From the NCBI GenBank assembly GCA_934541115.1, contig CAKTDF010000002.1, positions 1-64,000 of the forward strand: a stretch of 64,000 bases of DNA, read 5' to 3'. Below the pieces are notes generated by a model that ran no database searches, had not been told where the DNA came from, and saw only the letters and a list, made by a program, of their open reading frames with translations. A program made the position numbers and the translations under genes. Shown piece after piece: positions 1-8,355 of the stretch (position 1 is its first letter; every line of letters begins with the position of its first letter). Source of the DNA: an uncultured Eubacteriales bacterium (GTDB lineage Bacteria > Bacillota > Clostridia > Oscillospirales > Acutalibacteraceae).

Positions 1-797
1 GTGCGGCGCTCCTCAGGAATCTTTCATCGGAGCGTATATGTTCCGAGCTTTCACGGCTGCTATGCGGAAAAAATGCCGCCTCCGTACTTTTGGAATACGG
101 AAGCGTGATTGCGGTTATTCTGCCGTGTATTTCAAAAATGATTGGGTTTGAACAGCACAATGTTCACCACTGCTTTGATGTGTATGAGCATTCGGTGAAT
201 GTTCTGAAAAATGTACGCCCTGTTTTGTATATGAGGCTCGCGGCGCTGCTGCATGACTGTGAAAAACCGTCCTGCTTTTCACTTGACGAAAGCGGAATGG
301 GGCACTTTTACGGACATGCTCCGAAAGGTGCAGATCTCGCTTTCTCTGAACTTAAACGACTGCGTTTCGATAATGAAACGGTAGATAAAACGGTAAAGCT
401 TATCCGCATTCACGATTCGCCGATAGAGTGTGACATAAAGACAGTCAAAAGAAAGCTTAACCGTCTCGGAAAGGAAACATTTTTTGACCTCGTTGAACTT
501 CAACGTGCCGACAATCTCGCGCAGGCTGAACAGTATCGATTCAGACAAGAAAATTTTGACAGGCTTGAAAAACTGGCAAATGAGGTTATTGCCGCCGACG
601 AATGCTTTTCTCTCAAAAAGCTCGCTGTCAACGGATACGATATGATCAATATGGGACTGTCCGGAAAAAGCATAGGTGAGATGCTCGAGCGTTTGCTTAA
701 CTGTGTCATCGACGGTTCTGTTGAGAACGAACACGATAAACTGGTTATAAAAGCCACGGAATACAAAGAAAAATTTGTCAGCTTTGAAAAGAAATAA
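1..797 (+). CDS. cca: CCA tRNA nucleotidyltransferase, C-terminal part (partial at left edge)
   Basis: The reading frame is open from base 3, so the gene begins outside the window and only about the last 264 codons are present. The first visible residues resemble the helical neck of bacterial CCA-adding enzymes (an ERICSEL-type segment followed by a conserved ILP). An HD hydrolase-like region follows (HDCEKP near codon 82 of the visible part, then RIHDSP). The catalytic nucleotidyltransferase head lies upstream. The family adds or repairs the CCA end of tRNAs in the cytoplasm. No terminator is visible after the stop; the next promoter starts 11 bases later. The family call is fairly secure, the exact subtype less so. 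Confidence 0.8.
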   Translation, partial: AALLRNLSSERICSELSRLLCGKNAASVLLEYGSVIAVILPCISKMIGFEQHNVHHCFDVYEHSVNVLKNVRPVLYMRLAALLHDCEKPSCFSLDESGMGHFYGHAPKGADLAFSELKRLRFDNETVDKTVKLIRIHDSPIECDIKTVKRKLNRLGKETFFDLVELQRADNLAQAEQYRFRQENFDRLEKLANEVIAADECFSLKKLAVNGYDMINMGLSGKSIGEMLERLLNCVIDGSVENEHDKLVIKATEYKEKFVSFEKK

Positions 798-807
798 TAA
801 AAAACAC

Positions 808-836
808 TTGACAAATCACAATGTGTTAAGTATAAT
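808..836 (+). promoter_or_regulatory. Consensus sigma-A promoter for ylxM-ffh
   Basis: TTGACA at 808-813 and TATAAT at 831-836 are separated by 17 bases, a perfect match to the housekeeping consensus. It lies 56 bases upstream of the ylxM start, immediately after the cca stop, so ylxM-ffh is probably transcribed independently of cca. Confidence 0.85.
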
Positions 837-891
837 ATCAACCGCTGTAAAGTGATATGTCTTTACAGACTTGACTGAGAGGGGTGAGGCA

Positions 892-1254
892 ATGGCGAAA
901 GATCTTAATGTTATCATGCTTTATGATATCTATGGAGATATGCTGACGGAAAAACAGCGTGATTTTATAACGTATTACTACGATGATGACCTTTCCCTTG
1001 CCGAGATTGCTCAAAATGAGGGCATTACCCGCCAGGGAGTCAGAGATGCGATCAAACGTGCCGAAGCTCAACTTTATTCATTTGAAGAAAAGCTCGGCTT
1101 GAAAAAACGTTTTGATGAGCTTAAAAGCGGACTTGAAGAGATTGCGGGTATGGCCGAAATTATTAACGAAGTCAACATGAAAACAATTCTTTCCCGTGAA
1201 ATTAACGACGCGACGACCAGAATCGGCGTCATAGTTAAAATGCTTTCCGAATAA
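892..1254 (+). CDS. ylxM: YlxM/p13-like DNA-binding protein (UPF0122)
   Basis: This 120-residue protein precedes ffh, as in many Firmicutes. Residues about 20-60 form a sigma-region-4-like helix-turn-helix (LSLAEIAQNEGITRQGVRD), followed by a charged helical tail. The ATG at 892 was chosen because a GAGAGGGGTGAG ribosome site stands just before it; a TTG seven codons upstream is less likely. The family is thought to regulate or assist the signal recognition particle, but its biochemical role is poorly defined. The stop is 21 bases before ffh, so the two are probably co-transcribed from the consensus promoter at 808-836. Confidence 0.88.
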   Translation: MAKDLNVIMLYDIYGDMLTEKQRDFITYYYDDDLSLAEIAQNEGITRQGVRDAIKRAEAQLYSFEEKLGLKKRFDELKSGLEEIAGMAEIINEVNMKTILSREINDATTRIGVIVKMLSE

Positions 1255-1275
1255 TTTTGATAAAGGACTGATATA

Positions 1276-2646
1276 ATGGCATTTGAAGGTCTTTCAGAAC
1301 GCCTTGAAGCCGCCTTTAAAAGGCTGAAAAGTAAGGGCTCGCTCACTGAAAGCGATGTTAAAGATGCCATGAGAGAGGTTCGTCTTGCCTTGCTTGAAGC
1401 AGACGTCAATTATAAGGTTGCAAAGGATTTTACAAAAACCGTTACCGAGCGTGCAATCGGTGCCAAGGTTATGGAAAGTCTGACGCCCTCTCAAATGGTC
1501 ATCAAGATTGTCAATGAAGAGTTGACAAATCTTATGGGCGGCACTAAAGCCCGACTTAATACTGCAAACCATCCGCCGACAATTGTCATGATGTGCGGTT
1601 TGCAGGGCTCCGGTAAAACTACCCATAGCGCAAAGCTCGCGCTTATGCTCAAAAATCAGGGTCACAGACCGTTGCTCGTTGCCTGCGACGTTTATCGTCC
1701 GGCTGCTATCAAACAGCTGCAGGTTGTTGGAGAAAAGGCAGGCGTTCCCGTTTTTGAAATGGGTCAGATCAATCCCGTTGAAATTGCAAAGAATGCGGTT
1801 TCACTTGCAAAGGATCACGGTTATGACTATGTTTTTCTTGACACGGCGGGTCGTTTGCATGTTGATGAAGAACTCATGACCGAACTTAAAAATATTAAGA
1901 GCGAAGTAAAGCCTCATGAAATCTTGCTTGTTGTTGACTCTATGACAGGACAGGACGCCGTCAACGTTGCTTCTTCTTTTAATGATGCACTCGGAATTGA
2001 CGGTCTTATTCTCACAAAGCTCGACGGTGATACAAGAGGCGGTGCGGCGCTCTCAGCCAGAGCAGTAACCGGAAAGCCGATTAAATTTGTCGGTACCGGT
2101 GAAAAACTCGGAGATCTCGATGTTTTCCATCCGGACAGGATGGCGTCAAGAATTCTCGGTATGGGAGATATGCTCTCGCTCATTGAAAAAGCCGAGCAGG
2201 AGCTCGATGAAAAGAAAGCGAGAGAGCTTGAACAGAAGCTTCGCAAAAATAAGTTTGACCTCAACGATTTGCTCGATCAGCTTCAGCAGATGAGAAAAAT
2301 GGGTTCAATTAAGGATCTTCTTAAAATGATTCCCGGAATAGGTCGCAAGATTGACGATGTTGAAGTTGATGAACGTCAGTTTGACCGTATGCAGGCTATT
2401 ATTCTTTCAATGACTCCTGCCGAAAGAAAAAAGCCGGATATCATCAATCCTTCCCGTAAACGCAGGATTGCAGCCGGCAGCGGAATGCAGGTTGAAGATG
2501 TCAACCGACTTCTTGCTCAGTACCGTCAGATGCAGAAAATGTTCAAGCAATTTAACGGTAAAAGCAGCAAGAAAATGCGTCGCAGAATGATGAACATGCC
2601 CGGCATGAATAACTTTGGTCCCGGAACCCCGGGTTTTCCGATGTAA
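1276..2646 (+). CDS. ffh: Signal recognition particle GTPase Ffh
   Basis: Ffh binds the SRP RNA and the hydrophobic signal sequences of nascent chains and, with FtsY, delivers ribosomes to the Sec translocon. The 456 residues show the N helical bundle (about 1-90), the G domain with P-loop GLQGSGKTT at 108-116, a DTAGR motif and a TKLDGD motif, then the methionine-rich M domain ending in MPGM repeats. Length and domain order are typical. A ribosome site AAAGGA lies 8 bases before the ATG. ftsY, which often precedes ylxM-ffh, is not in the window. Confidence 0.97.
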   Translation: MAFEGLSERLEAAFKRLKSKGSLTESDVKDAMREVRLALLEADVNYKVAKDFTKTVTERAIGAKVMESLTPSQMVIKIVNEELTNLMGGTKARLNTANHPPTIVMMCGLQGSGKTTHSAKLALMLKNQGHRPLLVACDVYRPAAIKQLQVVGEKAGVPVFEMGQINPVEIAKNAVSLAKDHGYDYVFLDTAGRLHVDEELMTELKNIKSEVKPHEILLVVDSMTGQDAVNVASSFNDALGIDGLILTKLDGDTRGGAALSARAVTGKPIKFVGTGEKLGDLDVFHPDRMASRILGMGDMLSLIEKAEQELDEKKARELEQKLRKNKFDLNDLLDQLQQMRKMGSIKDLLKMIPGIGRKIDDVEVDERQFDRMQAIILSMTPAERKKPDIINPSRKRRIAAGSGMQVEDVNRLLAQYRQMQKMFKQFNGKSSKKMRRRMMNMPGMNNFGPGTPGFPM

Positions 2647-2671
2647 CAGGTTATGTTCAGTCTAAGTATAC

Positions 2672-2705
2672 AACACGCCTTAAAACAGAAATAATAACGC
2701 GTGTT
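2672..2705 (+). other. Inverted repeat between ffh and rpsP
   Basis: AACACGC at 2672-2678 is complementary to GCGTGTT at 2699-2705 with a 20-base spacer. There is no T-tract directly after it. It could be a weak terminator or a leader structure for the S16 mRNA, or chance. Confidence 0.3.
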
Positions 2706-2744
2706 CAATAAATTATTTTTCACATATTTTTGGAGGTAACAAAA

Positions 2745-2990
2745 ATGGCAGTTAAAATCAGACTTCGCCGTATGGGCGCAAAGAAAGCACCGTTCTATCG
2801 TGTGGTTGTTGCAGATTCAAGATATCCGCGTGACGGACGTTTTATCGAAGAAATCGGTTATTACAATCCGATGAGAGAGCCCGTTGAACTCAAGATTGAC
2901 GCAGAAAAGGCTCAGAAGTGGATCGCCAATGGTGCACAGCCGACCGATACGGTTAAGGCTCTGCTCAAAAAGTGCGACATCATTAAATAA
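2745..2990 (+). CDS. rpsP: 30S ribosomal protein S16
   Basis: This 81-residue protein starts with the typical S16 sequence [19 protein letters not shown] and carries the conserved [21 protein letters not shown] block. It is a structural component of the small ribosomal subunit body. The ATG at 2745 follows GGAGG at 2732-2736 with good spacing; an upstream in-frame start at 2730 would overlap the ribosome site and is rejected. khpA follows within 20 bases. rimM, trmD and rplS, which usually complete this operon in Firmicutes, are absent here. Confidence 0.97.
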   Translation: MAVKIRLRRMGAKKAPFYRVVVADSRYPRDGRFIEEIGYYNPMREPVELKIDAEKAQKWIANGAQPTDTVKALLKKCDIIK

Positions 2991-3007
2991 GTTTGGAGGT
3001 ACTCGCC

Positions 3008-3241
3008 TTGAAAGAGTTACTCGTTACAATTGCGGCCGGACTCGTTGATGAGCCGGAAAAGGTAACTGTTGACGTTGACGACATCAACGATGAAGGCGTA
3101 ATCGTTTATCATCTTCACGTTGCTGCCGACGATATGGGCAGAGTTATCGGAAAGCAAGGCAGAATTGCCAAAGCTATCCGAACCGTGATGCGTGCAACCG
3201 CCAACAGAAATGACCAGAAAATCATGGTTGAAATCGATTGA
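3008..3241 (+). CDS. khpA: KH-domain RNA-binding protein KhpA
   Basis: This protein of about 77 residues is essentially one type II KH domain. The GKQG loop (in GRVIGKQGRIAKAIRTV) is the nucleic-acid-binding GxxG element. KhpA partners with KhpB/Jag in other Firmicutes and affects cell division and small-RNA biology. I prefer the TTG at 3008 because GGAGG at 2995-2999 sits 8 bases before it; the TTG at 2993 would overlap that site. Order rpsP-khpA is conserved (ylqC position). A strong terminator follows directly. Confidence 0.9.
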   Translation: MKELLVTIAAGLVDEPEKVTVDVDDINDEGVIVYHLHVAADDMGRVIGKQGRIAKAIRTVMRATANRNDQKIMVEID

Positions 3242-3250
3242 TACGTTTAA

Positions 3251-3284
3251 AAAGCAGGAATCGCGTGGCGGTTCCTGCTTTTTT
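3251..3284 (+). terminator. Rho-independent terminator after khpA
   Basis: AAAGCAGGAA at 3251-3260 pairs perfectly with TTCCTGCTTT at 3272-3281 over an 11-base loop, and a run of T follows. It ends the rpsP-khpA unit. Confidence 0.9.
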
Positions 3285-3298
3285 GACTGTTTTCGCTA

Positions 3299-3328
3299 TT
3301 GACATATCTTTGCGCACAGTGCTAAAAT
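3299..3328 (+). promoter_or_regulatory. Sigma-A promoter for the phosphomutase gene
   Basis: TTGACA at 3299-3304 and TAAAAT at 3323-3328 are separated by 18 bases, 33 bases before the ATG at 3361 and just after the khpA terminator. Confidence 0.75.
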
Positions 3329-3360
3329 ATCGGTGATTAAAACTAATCGGAGGTTACTAC

Positions 3361-5076
3361 ATGAATGATATAAAAGAGCTTTATGAACTCTGGAGCGAAA
3401 AAGCGGTTGCCGATCCCGATCTGAAAAATGAGCTTTCTTTAATTAAGGGAAAACCGGAAGAAATCAACGACCGTTTTTACAGAAATCTTGAGTTCGGTAC
3501 GGCCGGTCTTCGAGGCATTATCGGTGCGGGAACAAACAGAATGAATGTTTACACGGTAGGTCAGGCGACTCAGGGACTTGCTTCATATCTCCTTGACGAA
3601 TATGACGATCCTGCTGTTGCAATTGCCTACGATTCGAGGATTAAATCCACCAAGTTTGCAAAGTTTGCCGCCGGCGTTCTTGCTGCGAACGGTATCAAGG
3701 TTTGGTTTTATCCCGAGTTGGTTCCGACTCCGATGCTTTCTTTTGCTGTTCGCGAGCTCCACTGCAAGGGCGGAATAATTATTACCGCCAGCCACAATCC
3801 GGCTGAGTACAATGGATATAAGTGCTATGACCCTGAGGGCTATCAGATGACCGACGAGGCAGCGGCTAAAACATATGAATTTATTCAGCAGACCGATATG
3901 TTCTCCGGAATTAAAACCATGGACTTTGAAGAGGCTTTGGATAAGGGATTGATCAAATATATCGGCGCTGATGTTGTTGAAAAGTTTTATGACTGCGTTG
4001 AAAAGTGCTGCCTTTCAAAAGATATAACGGCGAAAACAGATCTGCGTGTGATCTACACTCCGCTCAACGGAACGGGCAACAAGCATGTACGTGCCATGCT
4101 CAAACGTATAGGCATAAAAAATGTCAGCGTCGTAAAGGAACAGGAGCTCCCTGACGGTAATTTTCCGACCTGCCCTTATCCTAATCCGGAAATCAAGCAG
4201 GTCTTTGAATGTGCAATCAGAATGACAGAGAATGAAAAGGCTGACCTGCTTCTCGCAACCGATCCGGACTGCGACAGAGTGGGTATTGCGGTGCTTGACA
4301 AGGGCGAGTACAAGCTCATGACCGGAAATGAAGTTGGTGTTCTTCTTGCCGAATACTTGCTTTCAAGGAGAAAGGAGCTTGGCATATTGCCGAAAAATGC
4401 AGTTGTTGTCAAATCCTTTGTTACAACAGATCTTGTTGATGTTGTTGCCGAGAAATACGGTGCTTCTGTTAAAAAGCTGCTCACCGGATTTAAATATATC
4501 GGTGAGTATATTACGGCTCTTGAGGCAAACGGCGAAGCAGACCGTTTTGTTGTAGGCATGGAGGAGAGCTACGGATATCTTTCTGGCATTCACGCAAGGG
4601 ACAAAGATGCTGTTGTTGCCTCAACGCTTATTTGTGAAATGGCTGCATACTACAAGTCAAAGGGCGTCAGTCTCTATGAAAAAATGATGGAAATCTATGC
4701 CGAGCACGGCTATTATCTCAACCGTGTCCAGAGCTTTGAATTTAAAGGCGAAAGCGGCATGGAAAAAATGGCGCAGATTATGGAAACGCTCAGAAAAGAC
4801 AGTCTTTCTTCAATTGCAGGATATAAAGTTCTTTTCGCTTCGGACTATAAAAAGAGCGAGACGGTTGAGCTTTCCACGGGTAAAATTGACGTGATTGAGC
4901 TTCCGAAGTCAAACGTTTTGGCATACGCTCTTGAAAAATCAAACGGCGTAATAATCCGTCCGAGCGGAACAGAGCCGAAAATTAAGGTATATTTCACCGC
5001 AAGAGGCAAAGATGAAAAGAGTGCCGAGGAGATTTTTTCGGCATTGTCAGATGATATGACAAAATATTTAAAATAA
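3361..5076 (+). CDS. pgcA: Phosphoglucomutase/phosphomannomutase
   Basis: An alpha-D-phosphohexomutase of 571 residues that interconverts hexose 1- and 6-phosphates (glucose and possibly mannose), feeding glycogen and cell-envelope precursors. All four family signatures are present: the phosphoserine loop TASHNP (Ser about 144), the metal loop DPDCDR, the sugar-binding segment around GMEESYGY, and the C-terminal phosphate loop RPSGTEPKIKVY. Length fits the long B. subtilis PgcA/yeast PGM2-like class. A GGAGG site precedes the ATG. A second, shorter and divergent member lies at 43266. Confidence 0.93.
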   Translation: MNDIKELYELWSEKAVADPDLKNELSLIKGKPEEINDRFYRNLEFGTAGLRGIIGAGTNRMNVYTVGQATQGLASYLLDEYDDPAVAIAYDSRIKSTKFAKFAAGVLAANGIKVWFYPELVPTPMLSFAVRELHCKGGIIITASHNPAEYNGYKCYDPEGYQMTDEAAAKTYEFIQQTDMFSGIKTMDFEEALDKGLIKYIGADVVEKFYDCVEKCCLSKDITAKTDLRVIYTPLNGTGNKHVRAMLKRIGIKNVSVVKEQELPDGNFPTCPYPNPEIKQVFECAIRMTENEKADLLLATDPDCDRVGIAVLDKGEYKLMTGNEVGVLLAEYLLSRRKELGILPKNAVVVKSFVTTDLVDVVAEKYGASVKKLLTGFKYIGEYITALEANGEADRFVVGMEESYGYLSGIHARDKDAVVASTLICEMAAYYKSKGVSLYEKMMEIYAEHGYYLNRVQSFEFKGESGMEKMAQIMETLRKDSLSSIAGYKVLFASDYKKSETVELSTGKIDVIELPKSNVLAYALEKSNGVIIRPSGTEPKIKVYFTARGKDEKSAEEIFSALSDDMTKYLK

Positions 5077-5094
5077 AGGAAGGTCCAAAGACTT

Positions 5095-5331
5095 ATGCTT
5101 CCCAAAAAAATGATTAAAGTTATCTGCATAGTTCTTGCAGCTCTTATGATTCTCAGCTGTGTTGCTGTTTTGATTCAGGTTTTTGCGTCGGACGCGGCTG
5201 TAATTACCACCGTTGCTCCAAAAACTGGCGACAATGATCTTGACACAATTGTTCCTATTGTTCTCATTGTTGCCGCAGTGTTGGCGATTGCCGCCTGTCT
5301 TCTTGTTCCAAAGATGAAAAAGAAAAACTAA
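5095..5331 (+). CDS. Small membrane or exported protein with PKTG sorting-like motif
   Basis: I do not recognise this 78-residue protein. It has a positively charged start (KKMIK), a hydrophobic segment at about 9-31 that could be a signal peptide or membrane anchor, a short polar stretch with APKTGDN at 41-47, a second hydrophobic segment (about 52-71) and a terminal MKKKN. PKTG plus hydrophobic helix plus basic tail is the layout of a sortase cell-wall sorting signal. If both ends were cleaved, only about 10-13 residues would remain. A two-pass membrane peptide is the alternative. It follows pgcA by 18 bases and ends at a terminator. Confidence 0.6.
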   Translation: MLPKKMIKVICIVLAALMILSCVAVLIQVFASDAAVITTVAPKTGDNDLDTIVPIVLIVAAVLAIAACLLVPKMKKKN

Positions 5332-5354
5332 TTGTCAACATATGCTTGATTATT

Positions 5355-5399
5355 GCCGTCTTTTTGTTGGTTATTGACAAAAAGGCGGTCTGTTTTTTT
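5355..5399 (+). terminator. Rho-independent terminator after the small PKTG protein
   Basis: GCCGTCTTTTTGT at 5355-5367 pairs with ACAAAAAGGCGGT (two G-U pairs) downstream, followed by a run of seven T. It separates the pgcA unit from the secreted esterase gene. Confidence 0.82.
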
Positions 5400-5413
5400 G
5401 TAGCACTGTTTAA

Positions 5414-5444
5414 TTGAATCTCATTGTAAAATCTTTGATATAAT
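5414..5444 (+). promoter_or_regulatory. Probable sigma-A promoter for the secreted esterase-like gene
   Basis: TATAAT at 5439-5444 is preceded by TGA (extended -10 form TGATATAAT). A -35-like TTGAAT lies at 5414-5419 with a long 19-base spacer. The start codon is 50 bases downstream. Confidence 0.6.
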
Positions 5445-5494
5445 GATAAAATAAACTGTTAAATTTTGCAGCGTTGCTGTTAGGAGGAAATATA

Positions 5495-7429
5495 ATGAAA
5501 AAACTCATTTCCGTTTTATTGTGCCTTTGCCTGATTTTTTCGTCGGTGTGGGCTGCCTCTGCCGCTTTTGACAAGAGCGAATACAATGGTTACCCGGTTA
5601 TCGTTGTTCCGGGTTACAGCTCATCGGCACAATACAGAATTGACAAAAACGGCAACAAGGTTCACGTCTGGGGCATTGACTTTGACGAGATCATTGCAGC
5701 TGTTCTTAAAAATATTGCCGAAGTAGGAATTGACATCGGCGCACTCGCAACCGGAAACGGAAAAGCTCTTGGTCAGACTGTCGGTCGCGAATTTACAAAG
5801 CTCTATTATGATATGGCGTGCAATCCGGATGGCTCAAGTGTCTATCCGCTGCAAAGATACTGTGTTACGGCAAAAGAGAGTAACCGTGCCGAAATGCTGA
5901 AGCAATATGACGGTGATCTTATTTATCAGCATGAGACTGAAATTATGGGCGAATATGCAGAATATATCGGCGATGAGAATATATTTAACTTCAACTGTGA
6001 TTTCAGAATGGGCGCGCCGTTTTGTGCAAAGCAGCTTGATGAGTTTATTCAATCGGTTAAGGAGTACACCGGCAAGGACAAGGTAAATATTTTTGCTGTC
6101 TCGCACGGCGGTCAGGTTACCGGTACATATCTTACTCTTTACGGTGAGAAGGGTGATGTAAACAACGCCGTTATGACTGTTCCTGCCCTTGGCGGCGCAG
6201 GTCTTGCCTATAATATTCTTGCGGGAGACATTGAATTTGATGAAGAGGGTCTTCTTACTTTCATTGAACACGGAATGATGGAGGAGGTCGATTATAACTG
6301 GCTTGTCAGAGCAAACGAACTCGGTTTTCTTGATGAAGTGCTCAATGCAATGCTTCCATATGTTTATGAAATACTCGGATATTGGGGCAGTATTTGGGAT
6401 TTTTGCCCGACAGAGTACTATGAGGAACTTAAAGCAAAACTGCTCGATCCGGTTGAAAGCGCAGAGCTTATCAAAAAGAGCGATTATATGCACTACAAAG
6501 TTATGCCGGACTTTTCAAACGGCTTTAAGCGCGCACAGAATGCAGGAACGGATGTTTATATAGTTGCCGGCTATGATAACAAAATTGTTACCGGTCTTAA
6601 CGAAAGCTCAGACGGAATAATCACTATTGCTTCTTCTACAGGAGCAACGGCTGCTCCTTTGGGTCAGAGGTTTGCTGACGGATATACGCAAAAGGTTGAT
6701 ACCGGATTCTATCAGGTTTCACCTTCAATGACAGTTGACGCTTCAACGTCATATCTTCCCGAGCACACGTGGTTTGTGGAAAATTTTTATCACGGCATGA
6801 TTTATAAGGATATCTATACTGCTGAGCTTCTCAAGACTCTTCTTCTGACTGAAAAAATCAAGGATGTTCATTCATCTGCCGATTATCCGCAGTTTCACGC
6901 AACAACAAATAAATCTCACTCGGTTCATGCAATGTTTAATAACAGTACCGAGGGATATGTTGCTTCAAATGACACATCGGTTGTTATTAAAAATCTTTCC
7001 GATAAGTACAAGATGAAAATCATGTCGGTTTCTGCCCGCGGAGTGGATTTGCGTTTCAACGATTCGATTTTCACAAAGCTCCTTGAGCCGGGTGAAAGCA
7101 TTGAAGTGAGCTTTAAAGGCGATGTTCCTGCGGTTTCGCGAGCCAATTTCGATTTGGTAGTTGACTATGTTCTCATTGGCAGTCCGACTCCGATGGGAGA
7201 GAGACTTTTCAACTTTACCATAATGAATGGCAGTGCACCGGAGTTTGACAGCGAAAATCCTTATGTTGCCGCAGACCGTGTCAGCGATTTCAACAAATTG
7301 CTTGACAAAGACACTGACAATATTCTGACAAAAACAGGAATAAAAAGTCTCTTTGAAATGCTTTATAACATTTTTTGGCCTTTCGCCAAGGTAATTGTTG
7401 AACTAGTCAGAACTATTAAAGGCTATTGA
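5495..7429 (+). CDS. Secreted alpha/beta-hydrolase (lipase/esterase-like)
   Basis: A 644-residue exported protein. The first ~25 residues form a clear signal peptide (MKK, then a leucine/cysteine-rich core ending AASA). YPVIVVPGYSS (about 36-46) resembles the strand and oxyanion region of lipases or LCAT-like hydrolases, and FAVSHGGQ (about 204-211) is a nucleophile elbow with the serine flanked by Ala instead of the usual first Gly. The C-terminal third (from about 470) looks like a beta-rich domain and ends in an aromatic amphipathic tail (FWPFAKVIVELVRTI). The substrate is unknown; acyl-ester hydrolysis outside the cell is inference. ATG at 5495 has AGGAGG upstream. Confidence 0.7.
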   Translation: MKKLISVLLCLCLIFSSVWAASAAFDKSEYNGYPVIVVPGYSSSAQYRIDKNGNKVHVWGIDFDEIIAAVLKNIAEVGIDIGALATGNGKALGQTVGREFTKLYYDMACNPDGSSVYPLQRYCVTAKESNRAEMLKQYDGDLIYQHETEIMGEYAEYIGDENIFNFNCDFRMGAPFCAKQLDEFIQSVKEYTGKDKVNIFAVSHGGQVTGTYLTLYGEKGDVNNAVMTVPALGGAGLAYNILAGDIEFDEEGLLTFIEHGMMEEVDYNWLVRANELGFLDEVLNAMLPYVYEILGYWGSIWDFCPTEYYEELKAKLLDPVESAELIKKSDYMHYKVMPDFSNGFKRAQNAGTDVYIVAGYDNKIVTGLNESSDGIITIASSTGATAAPLGQRFADGYTQKVDTGFYQVSPSMTVDASTSYLPEHTWFVENFYHGMIYKDIYTAELLKTLLLTEKIKDVHSSADYPQFHATTNKSHSVHAMFNNSTEGYVASNDTSVVIKNLSDKYKMKIMSVSARGVDLRFNDSIFTKLLEPGESIEVSFKGDVPAVSRANFDLVVDYVLIGSPTPMGERLFNFTIMNGSAPEFDSENPYVAADRVSDFNKLLDKDTDNILTKTGIKSLFEMLYNIFWPFAKVIVELVRTIKGY

Positions 7430-7441
7430 TACAATGCTTGT

Positions 7442-7476
7442 ACGGCGGTCTGTTGCAAAACGGACTGCCGTTTTTT
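7442..7476 (+). terminator. Rho-independent terminator after the esterase-like gene
   Basis: ACGGCGGTCTGTT at 7442-7454 pairs with AACGGACTGCCGT at 7459-7471 (two G-U pairs) around a GCAA tetraloop, followed by six T. Confidence 0.88.
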
Positions 7477-7552
7477 GTTTGGATTTATTGATTTACATGT
7501 GTTTATATGTTAAGATTAAAATAATGTTAAGTATTTTGGAGGTTGTATTCAG

Positions 7553-8347
7553 ATGATAAACGGAAAAAACATTGTTTTGACAGGCTGCAACAGCGGAATA
7601 GGACTCGAGGTTCTGAGATTGTTAGTTCTCGGTGACAACAGAATTCTTGCTGTTGACAAAAACATTGACAGAATAATCGGATTTGACAAAGATAAGGTCA
7701 TTCCTATGCAAATTGACGTTTCCTCAAAAAAAGCTGTTGATGAAATTTTTGAAACTGCCATTGAAAAGCTTGGTTCAATAGATATTTTTTATGCTAATGC
7801 AGGCTATCCGTATTATGAGGAGGTAAATTACGCCGACTGGGACAGAGTAGCCGCAATGTTTGAAACCAATGTTTTTTCACCGATTTATTCATATCAGAAG
7901 TATGTGAAGTATCTTGACGGCAGGAAAGGTGTCTTTGCCATTACGATTTCTGCTATAGGAAAAATGGCAATGCCCGGATTTACCATTTATTCTGCTTCAA
8001 AGTTCGCAATGCAAGGCTTTCAAGAGGGCATAAGGCTCGAAAAGCCGGACAATGTTCAGCTTACGTGTCTTTATCCTGTTGCAACGGATACGGGATTCTT
8101 CAAAGCAGCCAATGAGATTGAGTTTAAAAAGCCGTTTCCGGTTCAGCAGCCTACAGTTGTTGCAAAAAAGATGGTTGACGGAATCGAGAAGGGCAAGAAT
8201 ACTGTCAGTCCGTGTGCGCTTTTCGGTTTTGCAGAGCAGCTCATGAAATTTGCCCCGTTTGTTCGCAATATCTATTGGGGACTCGAAAAGAGAAAGTTCA
8301 ATGAGTTTAAGGAAAACGTGAAGCGTCTTTCTGCCATGAAGAAATGA
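7553..8347 (+). CDS. Short-chain dehydrogenase/reductase
   Basis: A 264-residue SDR oxidoreductase. The N-terminal TGCNSGIG (about 11-18) is the dinucleotide-binding glycine motif; an Asp in AVDKN at the end of the second strand suggests NAD(H) rather than NADP(H). An NAG-type motif (YANAGYP), the catalytic serine in TISAIGK and YSASK complete the active site. It is co-transcribed with the large flavoprotein gene 8 bases downstream, so the two probably act on the same ketone, alcohol or enone substrate. The substrate cannot be read from sequence. GGAGG lies 10 bases before the ATG. Confidence 0.88.
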   Translation: MINGKNIVLTGCNSGIGLEVLRLLVLGDNRILAVDKNIDRIIGFDKDKVIPMQIDVSSKKAVDEIFETAIEKLGSIDIFYANAGYPYYEEVNYADWDRVAAMFETNVFSPIYSYQKYVKYLDGRKGVFAITISAIGKMAMPGFTIYSASKFAMQGFQEGIRLEKPDNVQLTCLYPVATDTGFFKAANEIEFKKPFPVQQPTVVAKKMVDGIEKGKNTVSPCALFGFAEQLMKFAPFVRNIYWGLEKRKFNEFKENVKRLSAMKK

Positions 8348-8355
8348 GGTAAACT

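Noticed and set aside
5834..6493. 219-codon open frame on the minus strand
   Set aside because: Lies entirely inside the secreted esterase-like gene, has no ribosome site and no recognisable family sequence; it is a shadow of the plus-strand codon pattern.
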